Counted from the first letter of the stretch, positions 1 to 6,352 are shown. The stretch is 6,772 nucleotides of DNA from Nitrosarchaeum sp. (GCA_004297665.1 SCUP01000006.1:1-6772), one strand, 5' to 3'. Notes: generated by a model from the sequence alone, not told the origin. A program made the numbers and translations.

Positions 1-44
1 TCTTTTGCTGTACCTACAGATAGTTTATCTTTGTTCTTTGCCAT
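1..44 (-). CDS. N-terminal fragment of an unrecognised gene (cut by window edge)
   Basis: Reading the minus strand, an ATG at 44-42 opens a frame giving MAKNKDKLSVGTAK before the window ends, so only 14 complete codons are visible. The start is well bounded: AGGTGAT lies just upstream at 48-54, and an in-frame TAA four codons upstream excludes a longer protein except for a TTG directly before the ATG. The visible residues are lysine-rich and hydrophilic, with no signal peptide, so a cytoplasmic protein is likely. Too little is present to name a family. It lies downstream of the 153-residue exported protein gene on the same strand, with about 50 bases between them, and could be co-transcribed or have its own promoter. 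Confidence 0.65.
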   Translation of the reverse strand, partial: MAKNKDKLSVGTAK

Positions 45-47
45 CAA

Positions 48-54
48 ATCACCT
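48..54 (-). promoter_or_regulatory. Ribosome binding site of the leftmost gene
   Basis: The minus strand reads AGGTGAT three bases before the ATG at 44 (five bases from the GGTG core). This complements the usual archaeal 16S rRNA 3' end (GATCACCT) and supports the ATG as the start. The spacing is on the short side. Confidence 0.55.
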
Positions 55-94
55 TAATTTTTAATATAACTCCTAACCATACATGATTTCATTC

Positions 95-556
95 CTATTT
101 AATAGTAAATTTTCCACTTGCTGTTATACTACTCTTTTGATTCTGATCGTTCATTTTCACGACTAACTCATATTGACCAGGTGTATCTATTATTTCAGAA
201 AACTCATCATCTATAGGCAAAAGGACATTAGTTTCATCAAAACATTGTTTGAAAAATCCACTTTGTGTAATTACAGTATTTTTTCCAGAGTAAATTACAA
301 CATAAAGATCGCCACAATCAAAAAAGGGATCATCAACGTTTACTTGTATTTCAATTGGAGTAGAAGCAAGATATTGTTTTTCCAATCCAATTATCTGAAT
401 GGATTTATCATGAATTATGGTATTTGTTGAGCCAACACGCCACATGTTCAGCTCTCGGTCAGAGGATTGAAGAATATCTGCCATAACTACAGAACCAAAA
501 GCAATTGAAAGTACAATAGGCAAAATAAATACAACGTATACCAATCTAGTTGCCAT
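95..556 (-). CDS. Small exported or membrane-anchored beta-sandwich protein, function unknown
   Basis: The product has 153 residues. Residues 4-26 form one hydrophobic segment after a short positive N-terminus (ATRL), which fits a signal peptide or N-terminal anchor; a cut near VVMA-DI (residue 26) is possible. The remaining ~125 residues are hydrophilic and look beta-rich: alternating strands at about 52-56, 66-73 and 83-90, ending in TPGQYELVVKMND and a last strand GKFTIK. That ending resembles the last strands of Ig-like/MG2-type domains, including those of the 724-residue protein in this window (EPGTYTIKVKD...TTFDIK). The only cysteines, C81 and C105, lie in the predicted extracytoplasmic part and could form a disulfide. 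The start is supported by AGGTGA nine bases upstream. The gene is divergent from the OLD-type ATPase across a 104-base spacer. I recognise no named family and assign no function; a surface or envelope role is inferred. Confidence 0.85.
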   Translation of the reverse strand: MATRLVYVVFILPIVLSIAFGSVVMADILQSSDRELNMWRVGSTNTIIHDKSIQIIGLEKQYLASTPIEIQVNVDDPFFDCGDLYVVIYSGKNTVITQSGFFKQCFDETNVLLPIDDEFSEIIDTPGQYELVVKMNDQNQKSSITASGKFTIK

Positions 557-660
557 TTCGTTTTTTCACCTGCAATTCCCTTATATCTATTTAGCAAAAT
601 TTCAATACTTATGATGAATGTGACGAATGAGTTAAATCGGAGCCGACTAAATATTGCTAG
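557..660. promoter_or_regulatory. Divergent promoter region with a small GC-rich dyad
   Basis: These 104 bases separate the start codons of the minus-strand exported protein and the plus-strand OLD-type ATPase, so they should carry both promoters. For the plus strand, a weak AT box (GTTAAAT, 631-637) is centred about 26 bases before the ATG at 661. That is where an archaeal TATA box sits for a leaderless mRNA. A perfect inverted repeat TCGG-AG-CCGA (637-646) follows immediately and would lie between the TATA box and the start site, a position where a bound protein could block initiation. For the minus strand the box is less clear; AT-rich stretches at 581-590 and 603-612 are candidates. The region's role follows from gene orientation, but the individual boxes are weak pattern matches. 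Confidence 0.4.
566..571 (-). promoter_or_regulatory. Ribosome binding site of the 153-residue exported protein
   Basis: The minus strand reads AGGTGA nine bases before the ATG at 556. It is a good match to the archaeal anti-Shine-Dalgarno sequence and fixes the start codon. It also implies this gene has a short 5' leader, unlike the plus-strand genes of the window, which show no such site. Confidence 0.7.
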
Positions 661-2754
661 ATGCGACTTAGAAAATTTAGAGTTAGAGCATATCGTTGCA
701 TTCATGATTCTGGTGAAATTACGGTAGGAGATTTAGCAGCTTTTGTTGGAAGAAATGAAAGTGGAAAAACAACAATTCTACAAGCACTAACTTTATTGAA
801 CAGAGATGAAAGGATTTCAGAATTAGATCTTTGTGATGAATTATCAGAAGAACTCAAAGGAGAAATCAAGCTAGCTGAAGGAGAATTTGAATTAAATTTA
901 GATGAAATCAGATTACTCAAACAATCATTCCCAGGTTTGCCTGAAATGAGGAAAATAAAATTATTTAGAACCAACAAAAAACCAAAAGTGCAATATGAAT
1001 TTGAAGATATTCAAATTAGTGAAGAGAAAAACAGGGAATTAAATTCTTGGGAGAATTTTTCAAATCAAATACTGAATTTTTTAGACACCATACCAAATCA
1101 TCTTAGAATTCAAATAGATACAAAATTGTTTGAAGGTCCTCCACCAAAAAATCAGGAAGTATTCGATAGTGGAATGGCTGAATTTAGCAATCAGTTTCAC
1201 GTAATAGCCGTACAAGAACCAAAAGTTATCGAAGAGTGGGAAAAAATCTATGAGAGTCCTGAAAATCAGTTCTCTAAACTTCTTAGTGGAGAGAGTGAAA
1301 AATCAGCTTTGGAGAATTTTATTGCAGCAGAATTACACCCTCGTTTTGTATACTTTTCAGATTACAAAAAAATCTACGGCAACATCAATCTAAATGAATA
1401 TCTTCGAGAGGAAAAAGGAGAACAAATGAGCTCAATAGAATTTGTTGAGGAATTTGACAAGGCTGAAACGGTAAGAAATCTTTTCTATTTAGCAGAATTA
1501 GACATTAAAGCATTAGATGATGTTAAAGGAACTCCATCAAAATGCATTAAACTGCTCAATACTGCAAGTAACAGACTAACTAAGAAATTAAATCCTGCAT
1601 GGAAGGGAGATCCAATCCATGTTGATTTAAGATATAATCCAGGAAACATCATGAGTGTTGTAATTTCTGATGTACATCGTGATGGAACAGTAACCAATAC
1701 AGGCTTGCTAAATAGGAGAGCTGAGGGTTTCAAATGGACATTTTCTTTTATTGTAAACTTTGCAGCAGAAACACAAAGAGCTGAGTTAAAAGAAGCAATA
1801 TTACTTTTGGATGAGCCTGCAAGAAATCTTCACCCTACACAGCAAAGAGGGATTTCAGATTTATTGAAGAGTTTGGCAGGCTCAAATCAAGTTTTGTATG
1901 CTACTCATTCACCATTTATGATTTTTGATTATACACCTGGAAACCTACTAGTAGTAGAATTAGATAAAAGAAAACATCTCAGTAAAATTTTTTATGATTA
2001 CTGGAATGCAGATGATAAAACATTAACACCAATACTATATGGTTTATCAAGAGGATTAGTTGAGTCAATCGTAGATAGAGAAATTGGAACTAATTCTAGA
2101 CCAGTGATCATTGTGGAAACAATGTCAGATGCAATGTATCTAAATGCTTTTGATAAATTTTTACAGGATCCAAATATTTCAATGAATCCATTAAATGTTG
2201 TAGCCGCATACAATAAAAATTCTGTACTACCTCTAGCAATTTTTTACAGAAATCATGGATATAAAACATTTATTTTATTAGACAATTCAGACGAATCTAA
2301 ACAAATTTCAGCTCAGTTAGTATCAAATGAATTCTCACCAATTCAAACAATATTTTTTGAGAGAGATGGAAAGAATCTAGAATCAATTGAGGACTATATT
2401 GTTCTAGAAGATTACTTGTATGCAGTTAATCAAACATATGAGATTAGATTAAGAAAAGAAGGTTATTCAAATCTCACATCCAGAGAGGTCACTTTAAAGG
2501 AAAAGAAAGGAGTTTTAGACAATTTGAGAAAAATTTGGGAAGAACATAGAGATTATGATTGGGGTCAATTTGATAATGAAGAAATCACTCGATATATTTG
2601 TGAAAAAATCACCTTAGAAGAGACGGATTTCTTATCAGACAAAACCAAAGACCAATTTAGATCATTATATAGATTAATTGCTGAAAGAATACGACAATAT
2701 CAAAATGTAATGACAAAGTCAGATTTGGCTAAATTTCAAAGGACCAGAGTTTAG
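661..2754 (+). CDS. OLD-family AAA/ABC-type ATPase with C-terminal TOPRIM-like domain (putative ATP-dependent endonuclease)
   Basis: The 697-residue product has the usual OLD (overcoming lysogenization defect) layout, an SMC/RecF-like ATPase followed by a TOPRIM nuclease region. The N-terminus (MRLRKFRVRAYRCIHDSGEI) is the typical first strand pair. Walker A is GRNESGKT (residues 30-37). A long, charged insertion (about 60-340) follows. The OLD-type signature region is RRAEGFKWTFSF (352-363), Walker B with D-loop is ILLLDEPARNLHP (380-392), and the switch histidine is H416 in YATHSP. The TOPRIM part begins near 480: IIVETMSD (E486, D490), ILLDNSDES (D541, D544) and IEDYIVLEDYLYAVN (576-590), matching the 'iEDl..e.Y..AvN' block of OLD proteins. 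EG and DxD are altered to ET and DNSD, so nuclease activity is uncertain. The start agrees with family N-termini. No Shine-Dalgarno is seen and the mRNA may be leaderless. No UvrD-like helicase gene follows, so it resembles single-gene class 1 OLD rather than Gabija. Phage defence or DNA repair are possible roles from family knowledge only. Confidence 0.88.
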   Translation: MRLRKFRVRAYRCIHDSGEITVGDLAAFVGRNESGKTTILQALTLLNRDERISELDLCDELSEELKGEIKLAEGEFELNLDEIRLLKQSFPGLPEMRKIKLFRTNKKPKVQYEFEDIQISEEKNRELNSWENFSNQILNFLDTIPNHLRIQIDTKLFEGPPPKNQEVFDSGMAEFSNQFHVIAVQEPKVIEEWEKIYESPENQFSKLLSGESEKSALENFIAAELHPRFVYFSDYKKIYGNINLNEYLREEKGEQMSSIEFVEEFDKAETVRNLFYLAELDIKALDDVKGTPSKCIKLLNTASNRLTKKLNPAWKGDPIHVDLRYNPGNIMSVVISDVHRDGTVTNTGLLNRRAEGFKWTFSFIVNFAAETQRAELKEAILLLDEPARNLHPTQQRGISDLLKSLAGSNQVLYATHSPFMIFDYTPGNLLVVELDKRKHLSKIFYDYWNADDKTLTPILYGLSRGLVESIVDREIGTNSRPVIIVETMSDAMYLNAFDKFLQDPNISMNPLNVVAAYNKNSVLPLAIFYRNHGYKTFILLDNSDESKQISAQLVSNEFSPIQTIFFERDGKNLESIEDYIVLEDYLYAVNQTYEIRLRKEGYSNLTSREVTLKEKKGVLDNLRKIWEEHRDYDWGQFDNEEITRYICEKITLEETDFLSDKTKDQFRSLYRLIAERIRQYQNVMTKSDLAKFQRTRV

Positions 2755-2834
2755 GATTAAAGAAGTTTGCTAATGAAAAATACTCTAATAACAAATACAA
2801 AGCAGTAAAATATCCTTTAAGGTTTAATTTAGAG
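2755..2834 (+). promoter_or_regulatory. Spacer with candidate promoter of the large secreted protein
   Basis: These 80 bases are almost entirely A and T. AAAATATC (2807-2814) is centred about 25 bases before the ATG at 2835, fitting a TATA box for a leaderless transcript. A second box, TTTAATTT (2823-2830), is centred about 26 bases before the alternative ATG at 2853. No Shine-Dalgarno core is evident for either start, and I see no hairpin or strong T-run ending the upstream gene. In such AT-rich DNA these boxes are only suggestive. Confidence 0.35.
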
Positions 2835-5009
2835 ATGAAGCAACTTGAGCATATGAACAAATCCTCCACCAGAGGAGTTTTCCTGTCCTTAGTCGTGTTA
2901 TGTTTAACAATAGCAATAATTATTCCAATCAATGTATATGCAGCAGAAACAATTGATGCAAAAAGTTTTTCATTTGAAGAAACTACTATTATTGAATTTA
3001 CAAACAGTGGAAAAGAAGATGTAAATTCATTTAGAATTTGGTTAGGCAGTGACATTAATTTTAAATCATTTAAAACAGAAAGCGGTTGGATTGGTGAAAA
3101 AACACCTCAAGGAGTTATAGTGTTTACATCTACAGAATCTGTCAAACCAGGTGAATCTATAAAAATTGGAGTTAAGACAGATAAAACAAATCCAGATATA
3201 AATTGGAAAGCACTTGATAAAAATGAAAAACAAATAGAAACTGGAATAACTAGTCCAAAAGAATTACCAAAACCAATAGTTAATGAAAAACTAACAGCGG
3301 AAAATTCAGGCGGTGGAATTTTATCTGATTCAGTATTTAGAATAATTCCAGACAAACCCAATGCAGGATCAACAGTTAGAATTACAGGAGAGAACTTTGG
3401 AGCGTTACAACAATTTGATTTTTACATAAACACAGACAAAATTGGTAGTTTTGAAACAGATGCAAGTGGTAGTTTTGTCAGTACTGTGACAATTCCAAAA
3501 AAGCAAAATGCTGAAAGAGTAGATTTTTCTGTTAAAGACAAAGCAGGAAATGAAAAGAAAATAAGTCTAAGAATAGGAGAAGGGGAAACTAGAATACCAT
3601 CTACTGAAAATATAAAACTTACAATCAAAGGAATGCCAGAGGTAATGCATAGAGGAGATTTTTTAGAAGTTTCAGGTACAGCTCAGCCTAACAGTGGCGT
3701 TACGGCATCAATCAAAGATGTAGATGAAAAAATCATCAACACAAGAACAGCAAAAGCAGATTCTAAAGGAGATTGGAAACTAGAAGAACCAATCATAGTA
3801 CCTATAGATGCACCATTTGGAAGATATAGTACTGTGATTTCCGATGGCAAAGATGAAATTTCAGCATCTTGGATTTTAGAATCATCCAAAGTCATCATCT
3901 TAACACCAACTGCATTGAAATTTAATCCAGGAGAAATAATAAAATTTAATGGAACTGCATTACCAAACAAAGTATTGGAGATAGTTCTAGAAGATCCACT
4001 AGGATCTGAAAAGTTTTCAGATATAATTCAAGTCGGCGAATCAGGAATTGTTGAATTTGAATATCCTACAATAACAAACGTAGACAAAGAGGGTACGTGG
4101 ACATTAATAGCTACACAGGAGGGAAAGAAAGAATTTATTTTTGCAGGATTGGGAGAAATTCCTTCAATACCAATAAACATGGAATTTGATAAATTAAATT
4201 ATAAACCTATAGAAACTGCAATCATATCATTAACAGGAAAGCCATCAGATAAACTAAGCATGTTAATTGTTGATCCATCAGACAAACCAAAAATATTTTC
4301 AGACGGTACCAGTGTAATTCCAATCACACTACAACAAGATGGAAGAAAAACATACAGTTTAGATCTAAATGGATATTCATCTGGGGTATACACCGCTGTT
4401 ATCAATAAAGGATCTTCCAAAAGTTCTGAAATATTTACAATTGGATTACAAGCAGGTTCTGGCGAAATTAAAATTAGTAGCACAAGATTAGAATATAGAC
4501 CTGGAGAATCAATTTTAATTTTAGGAGAAGCAAACCCAAATTCACTTCTCACAGTCACATTGATTGATCCTGATGGAACCGTATGGAAAACAAAGGAAAC
4601 ATTTTCAGATAAAAATGGAAAAATTGTAGATAGTGGATTAAGAATGCCTTCTAAAGCAAAACCAGGTATGTGGACAATTAATGCAAAAAGTGGTTCAAAT
4701 TTTAATGAGATTAAGATTGAAGTGATAACATCCATAGAAGAAGGACTTGTGGTTACTGTGAATCAGGGCATAGAAATTCCAGGATTTGGAAAAAGTATCA
4801 GCATTAAAGTGATAAATGCAGTTCAAACAGTACAAATTGAAATTATAGCATCGAATGGAGATGTAATAGAGACATTATCATTTCCTGCTTCCGGCAAAGG
4901 CGAGATCAAACAGCCCTGGTTTATTCCAAAAGATACAGAACCAGGAACATATACTATCAAAGTAAAAGATGCACAAAGTACTGCTGAAACAACTTTTGAT
5001 ATAAAATAA
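2835..5009 (+). CDS. Large secreted protein of tandem Ig-like beta-sandwich repeats
   Basis: The product has 724 residues. A positive N-terminus (to R13) and hydrophobic core (15-35) ending NVYA-AETID form a signal peptide, probably cut after A36 or A37. A first beta-rich domain (about 38-140, with SFRIWLGS and VKPGESIKIGVK) is followed by about six Ig-like units: 169-248, 259-348, 351-440, 444-539, 543-631 and 637-724. The units repeat patterns such as Y.PGE.I.I.G.A.PNS, then a DP.G turn and a closing G.WT/GTYT strand. The only cysteine is C23 in the signal peptide, so the mature protein has no disulfides. No C-terminal membrane segment or sorting motif is visible, so it is presumably released or held non-covalently at the S-layer. 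Repeats of this kind occur in archaeal surface proteins; adhesion or envelope structure is inferred. The start could instead be M7 (2853); both give the same signal peptide core. It is separated by 80 bases from the OLD gene and by 39 from apt. Confidence 0.85.
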   Translation: MKQLEHMNKSSTRGVFLSLVVLCLTIAIIIPINVYAAETIDAKSFSFEETTIIEFTNSGKEDVNSFRIWLGSDINFKSFKTESGWIGEKTPQGVIVFTSTESVKPGESIKIGVKTDKTNPDINWKALDKNEKQIETGITSPKELPKPIVNEKLTAENSGGGILSDSVFRIIPDKPNAGSTVRITGENFGALQQFDFYINTDKIGSFETDASGSFVSTVTIPKKQNAERVDFSVKDKAGNEKKISLRIGEGETRIPSTENIKLTIKGMPEVMHRGDFLEVSGTAQPNSGVTASIKDVDEKIINTRTAKADSKGDWKLEEPIIVPIDAPFGRYSTVISDGKDEISASWILESSKVIILTPTALKFNPGEIIKFNGTALPNKVLEIVLEDPLGSEKFSDIIQVGESGIVEFEYPTITNVDKEGTWTLIATQEGKKEFIFAGLGEIPSIPINMEFDKLNYKPIETAIISLTGKPSDKLSMLIVDPSDKPKIFSDGTSVIPITLQQDGRKTYSLDLNGYSSGVYTAVINKGSSKSSEIFTIGLQAGSGEIKISSTRLEYRPGESILILGEANPNSLLTVTLIDPDGTVWKTKETFSDKNGKIVDSGLRMPSKAKPGMWTINAKSGSNFNEIKIEVITSIEEGLVVTVNQGIEIPGFGKSISIKVINAVQTVQIEIIASNGDVIETLSFPASGKGEIKQPWFIPKDTEPGTYTIKVKDAQSTAETTFDIK
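3339..5006 (+). repeat. Six degenerate Ig-like domain repeats within the secreted protein
   Basis: Protein-level repeats of about 80-96 residues lie at approximately 3339-3578, 3609-3878, 3885-4154, 4164-4451, 4461-4727 and 4743-5006. Units 3 and 5 align best: LKFNPGEIIKFNGTALPN with LEYRPGESILILGEANPN, each followed by a hydrophobic strand ending in EDPLG or IDPDG. Unit 2 keeps RGDFLEVSGTAQPNS. Unit 4 keeps LNYKPIETAIISLTGKP and VDPSD. Units 1 and 6 are more diverged. The repeats are not conserved at the DNA level, so the duplications are old. Unit boundaries are estimated by eye. Confidence 0.6.
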
Positions 5010-5017
5010 CTTCAAAC

Positions 5018-5027
5018 AATTTTATTC
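5018..5027 (+). promoter_or_regulatory. Candidate TATA box for the apt-mtnP unit (possibly also the upstream T-rich terminator)
   Basis: CAATTTTATT is centred about 26 bases before the apt start codon in a 39-base spacer that contains no Shine-Dalgarno. This fits a leaderless promoter. The same T-rich run lies just after the stop of the secreted protein gene and could also serve as an archaeal oligo-T terminator. The sequence alone cannot separate these roles. Confidence 0.3.
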
Positions 5028-5048
5028 CACCTATTTTAAATTCAAAAT

Positions 5049-5561
5049 ATGAATCTTAAAGAAAAAATATTAGAGTTTCCAAATTTTCCTAAAAAAGGAA
5101 TATTATTTCGAGATTTTAGTCCCATATTAAAAGATCCATCCGCATTGTCATTTATTGCAGATGAATTTACAAAATACTTCCATCCAAAAGATGTAGATTT
5201 ATTTGCAGGTATAGAATCTAGAGGATTCTTACTAGCTTGTATACTAGCTACTAGATACAATAAAGGAATGATCATGATTAGAAAATCTGGAAAACTACCA
5301 GGTAAGACTACTAAACTATCATATAAAATTGAATATGGTCAAGATACAATTGAAATTCAAAAAGACATAATCAGCAAAGGACAGAAAATTCTAATTTGTG
5401 ATGATTTACTTGCAACGGGAGGAACAGCAAAAGCATCTGCAAAATTAATAGAAAAAGCAGGCGGAAAAATCACGGGATTTGCATTCATAATAGAATTAAC
5501 TGAACTAAATGGAATGAAAGGAATCAATCAATACAACTGTAAATCATTGGTCAAATACTAA
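5049..5561 (+). CDS. apt: Adenine phosphoribosyltransferase
   Basis: This cytoplasmic enzyme converts adenine and PRPP to AMP and pyrophosphate. The 170-residue product is full length for the family and colinear with classical APRT. It has [17 protein letters not shown] (11-27), the GIESRGF block (54-60), [11 protein letters not shown] (77-87), the SYKIEYGQD catalytic loop region (91-99), and the PRPP-binding signature [16 protein letters not shown] (114-129) with D118/D119. It ends with the usual SLVKY. The sole sensible start is the ATG at 5049, which matches family N-termini. The stop codon shares one base with the mtnP start (TAATG), so the two are surely one operon with coupled translation. 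The neighbour enzyme releases adenine, which this one recaptures. The close match to the bacterial/eukaryal APRT form, rather than the distinct purine PRTases of many archaea, may reflect ancient transfer; that is inference. Confidence 0.96.
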   Translation: MNLKEKILEFPNFPKKGILFRDFSPILKDPSALSFIADEFTKYFHPKDVDLFAGIESRGFLLACILATRYNKGMIMIRKSGKLPGKTTKLSYKIEYGQDTIEIQKDIISKGQKILICDDLLATGGTAKASAKLIEKAGGKITGFAFIIELTELNGMKGINQYNCKSLVKY

Positions 5562-6352
5562 TGGAAAAAGATGTAGAAATCGGAATTTTTGGCGGAACTG
5601 GTATTTATAATTCAGGAATACTTGAAAATGCAAAAGAAATTACAATAGATACACCGTTTGGAAAACCATCAGATTCAATCACTGTTGGAATTTTCAAAGG
5701 AAGAAAAATTGCATTTTTACCAAGACATGGCAAAAAACATACAATTCCACCACATTTGATAAATTACAAAGCCAATATTTGGGCATTCAAAGAATTAGGC
5801 ATCACAAGAATAATTGCACCATCTGCGGTTGGAAGTTTGAAAGAAGATATAGAACCAGGACATTTTGCATTACCAACACAGTTCTTAGATTTCACTAAAT
5901 CAAGAAATGGATCATTTTCAGATAATGGCAGAGTTATCCATATTTCCGTAGCAGACCCATTTTGTCCTGAATTACAATCATCAATTCTAAAAGTTGCAAA
6001 ACAACAAAATCTTCACATTCATAAAGATTGCACATATGTTTGCATTGAAGGTCCAAGGTTTTCTACCAAAGCGGAATCAAAATTTTACAGAACAACAGGA
6101 GCAAGTATTATTGGAATGACACTAGTTCCAGAATGTCAACTTGCAAGAGAAGCTCAAATGTGTTATGCATCAATTTCAACAGTAACGGATTACGATGTAT
6201 GGGCAGAAAAACCAGTTACTGCCAAAGAAGTTTTGGAGACATTATCAAAAAATGTAGAGAGAACTAAGGAAGTTCTTACAGATTTAATTAGTCAAATTCC
6301 AAAAACAAGAAGTTGTTTGTGTGCAAAGGCTTTAGAAGAAGCTGAATTTTAA
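5561..6352 (+). CDS. mtnP: S-methyl-5'-thioadenosine phosphorylase (MTAP)
   Basis: It phosphorolyses 5'-methylthioadenosine to adenine and methylthioribose-1-phosphate, removing the by-product of aminopropyl-transfer and aminocarboxypropyl-transfer reactions that use S-adenosylmethionine. The 263-residue product fits the trimeric PNP/MTAP family. Phosphate-site residues are T13 in GGTG and R55-H56 in LPRHG. SAVGSL is at 88-93, EGPRFST at 163-169, the ribose-side GMTLVPE at 185-191 (M186), and the base pocket TDYDVW at 209-214. D210 and D212 correspond to the two aspartates that bind the 6-amino group in human MTAP. PNPs specific for 6-oxopurines carry Asn here, so adenine specificity is expected. 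A CLC (CXC) motif sits at 252-254 near the C-terminus, with further cysteines at 135, 157, 161, 192 and 201. It is coupled to apt through a one-base overlap. Its end overlaps the convergent downstream gene by four bases. Confidence 0.94.
   Translation: MEKDVEIGIFGGTGIYNSGILENAKEITIDTPFGKPSDSITVGIFKGRKIAFLPRHGKKHTIPPHLINYKANIWAFKELGITRIIAPSAVGSLKEDIEPGHFALPTQFLDFTKSRNGSFSDNGRVIHISVADPFCPELQSSILKVAKQQNLHIHKDCTYVCIEGPRFSTKAESKFYRTTGASIIGMTLVPECQLAREAQMCYASISTVTDYDVWAEKPVTAKEVLETLSKNVERTKEVLTDLISQIPKTRSCLCAKALEEAEF

Noticed and set aside
62..69. TTATATTA on the minus strand as TATA box of the leftmost gene
   Set aside because: It is centred only about 21 bases before the ATG, which would put the transcript start inside the gene and remove its ribosome binding site.
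173..430. Plus-strand open frame of 85 codons opposite the 153-residue gene
   Set aside because: It is antisense to a frame with a good ribosome binding site and signal peptide; its composition (many Y, I, N, K) is typical of chance AT-rich frames.
487..705. Minus-strand open frame of 72 codons across the divergent spacer
   Set aside because: It overlaps the start of both flanking genes, is out of frame with the exported protein and has no recognisable sequence.
2773..2808. An 11-codon frame in the spacer before the secreted protein, as a possible leader peptide
   Set aside because: No ribosome binding site or attenuator-like hairpin accompanies it; such short frames are expected by chance in A-rich DNA.
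661..2834. Gabija-type defence system (GajA-like OLD nuclease plus GajB helicase)
   Set aside because: No UvrD-like helicase follows; the next gene encodes a secreted repeat protein. Only the OLD-type half of such a system is present.
2729..3055. Minus-strand open frame of 108 codons with hydrophobic stretches
   Set aside because: Its hydrophobic part is the complement of the signal peptide region of the plus-strand gene. It also overlaps the end of the OLD gene and shows no initiation signal.
4199..4735. Long minus-strand open frame of 178 codons inside the secreted protein gene
   Set aside because: It is antisense to clear Ig-like repeats, has no ribosome binding site or family resemblance, and arises because the A-rich coding strand has few stop complements in that frame.
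5561..6352. Purine nucleoside phosphorylase for inosine/guanosine instead of MTAP
   Set aside because: The base pocket reads TDYD (D210, D212), as in MTAP, not the Asn form of 6-oxopurine phosphorylases, and the neighbour handles adenine.
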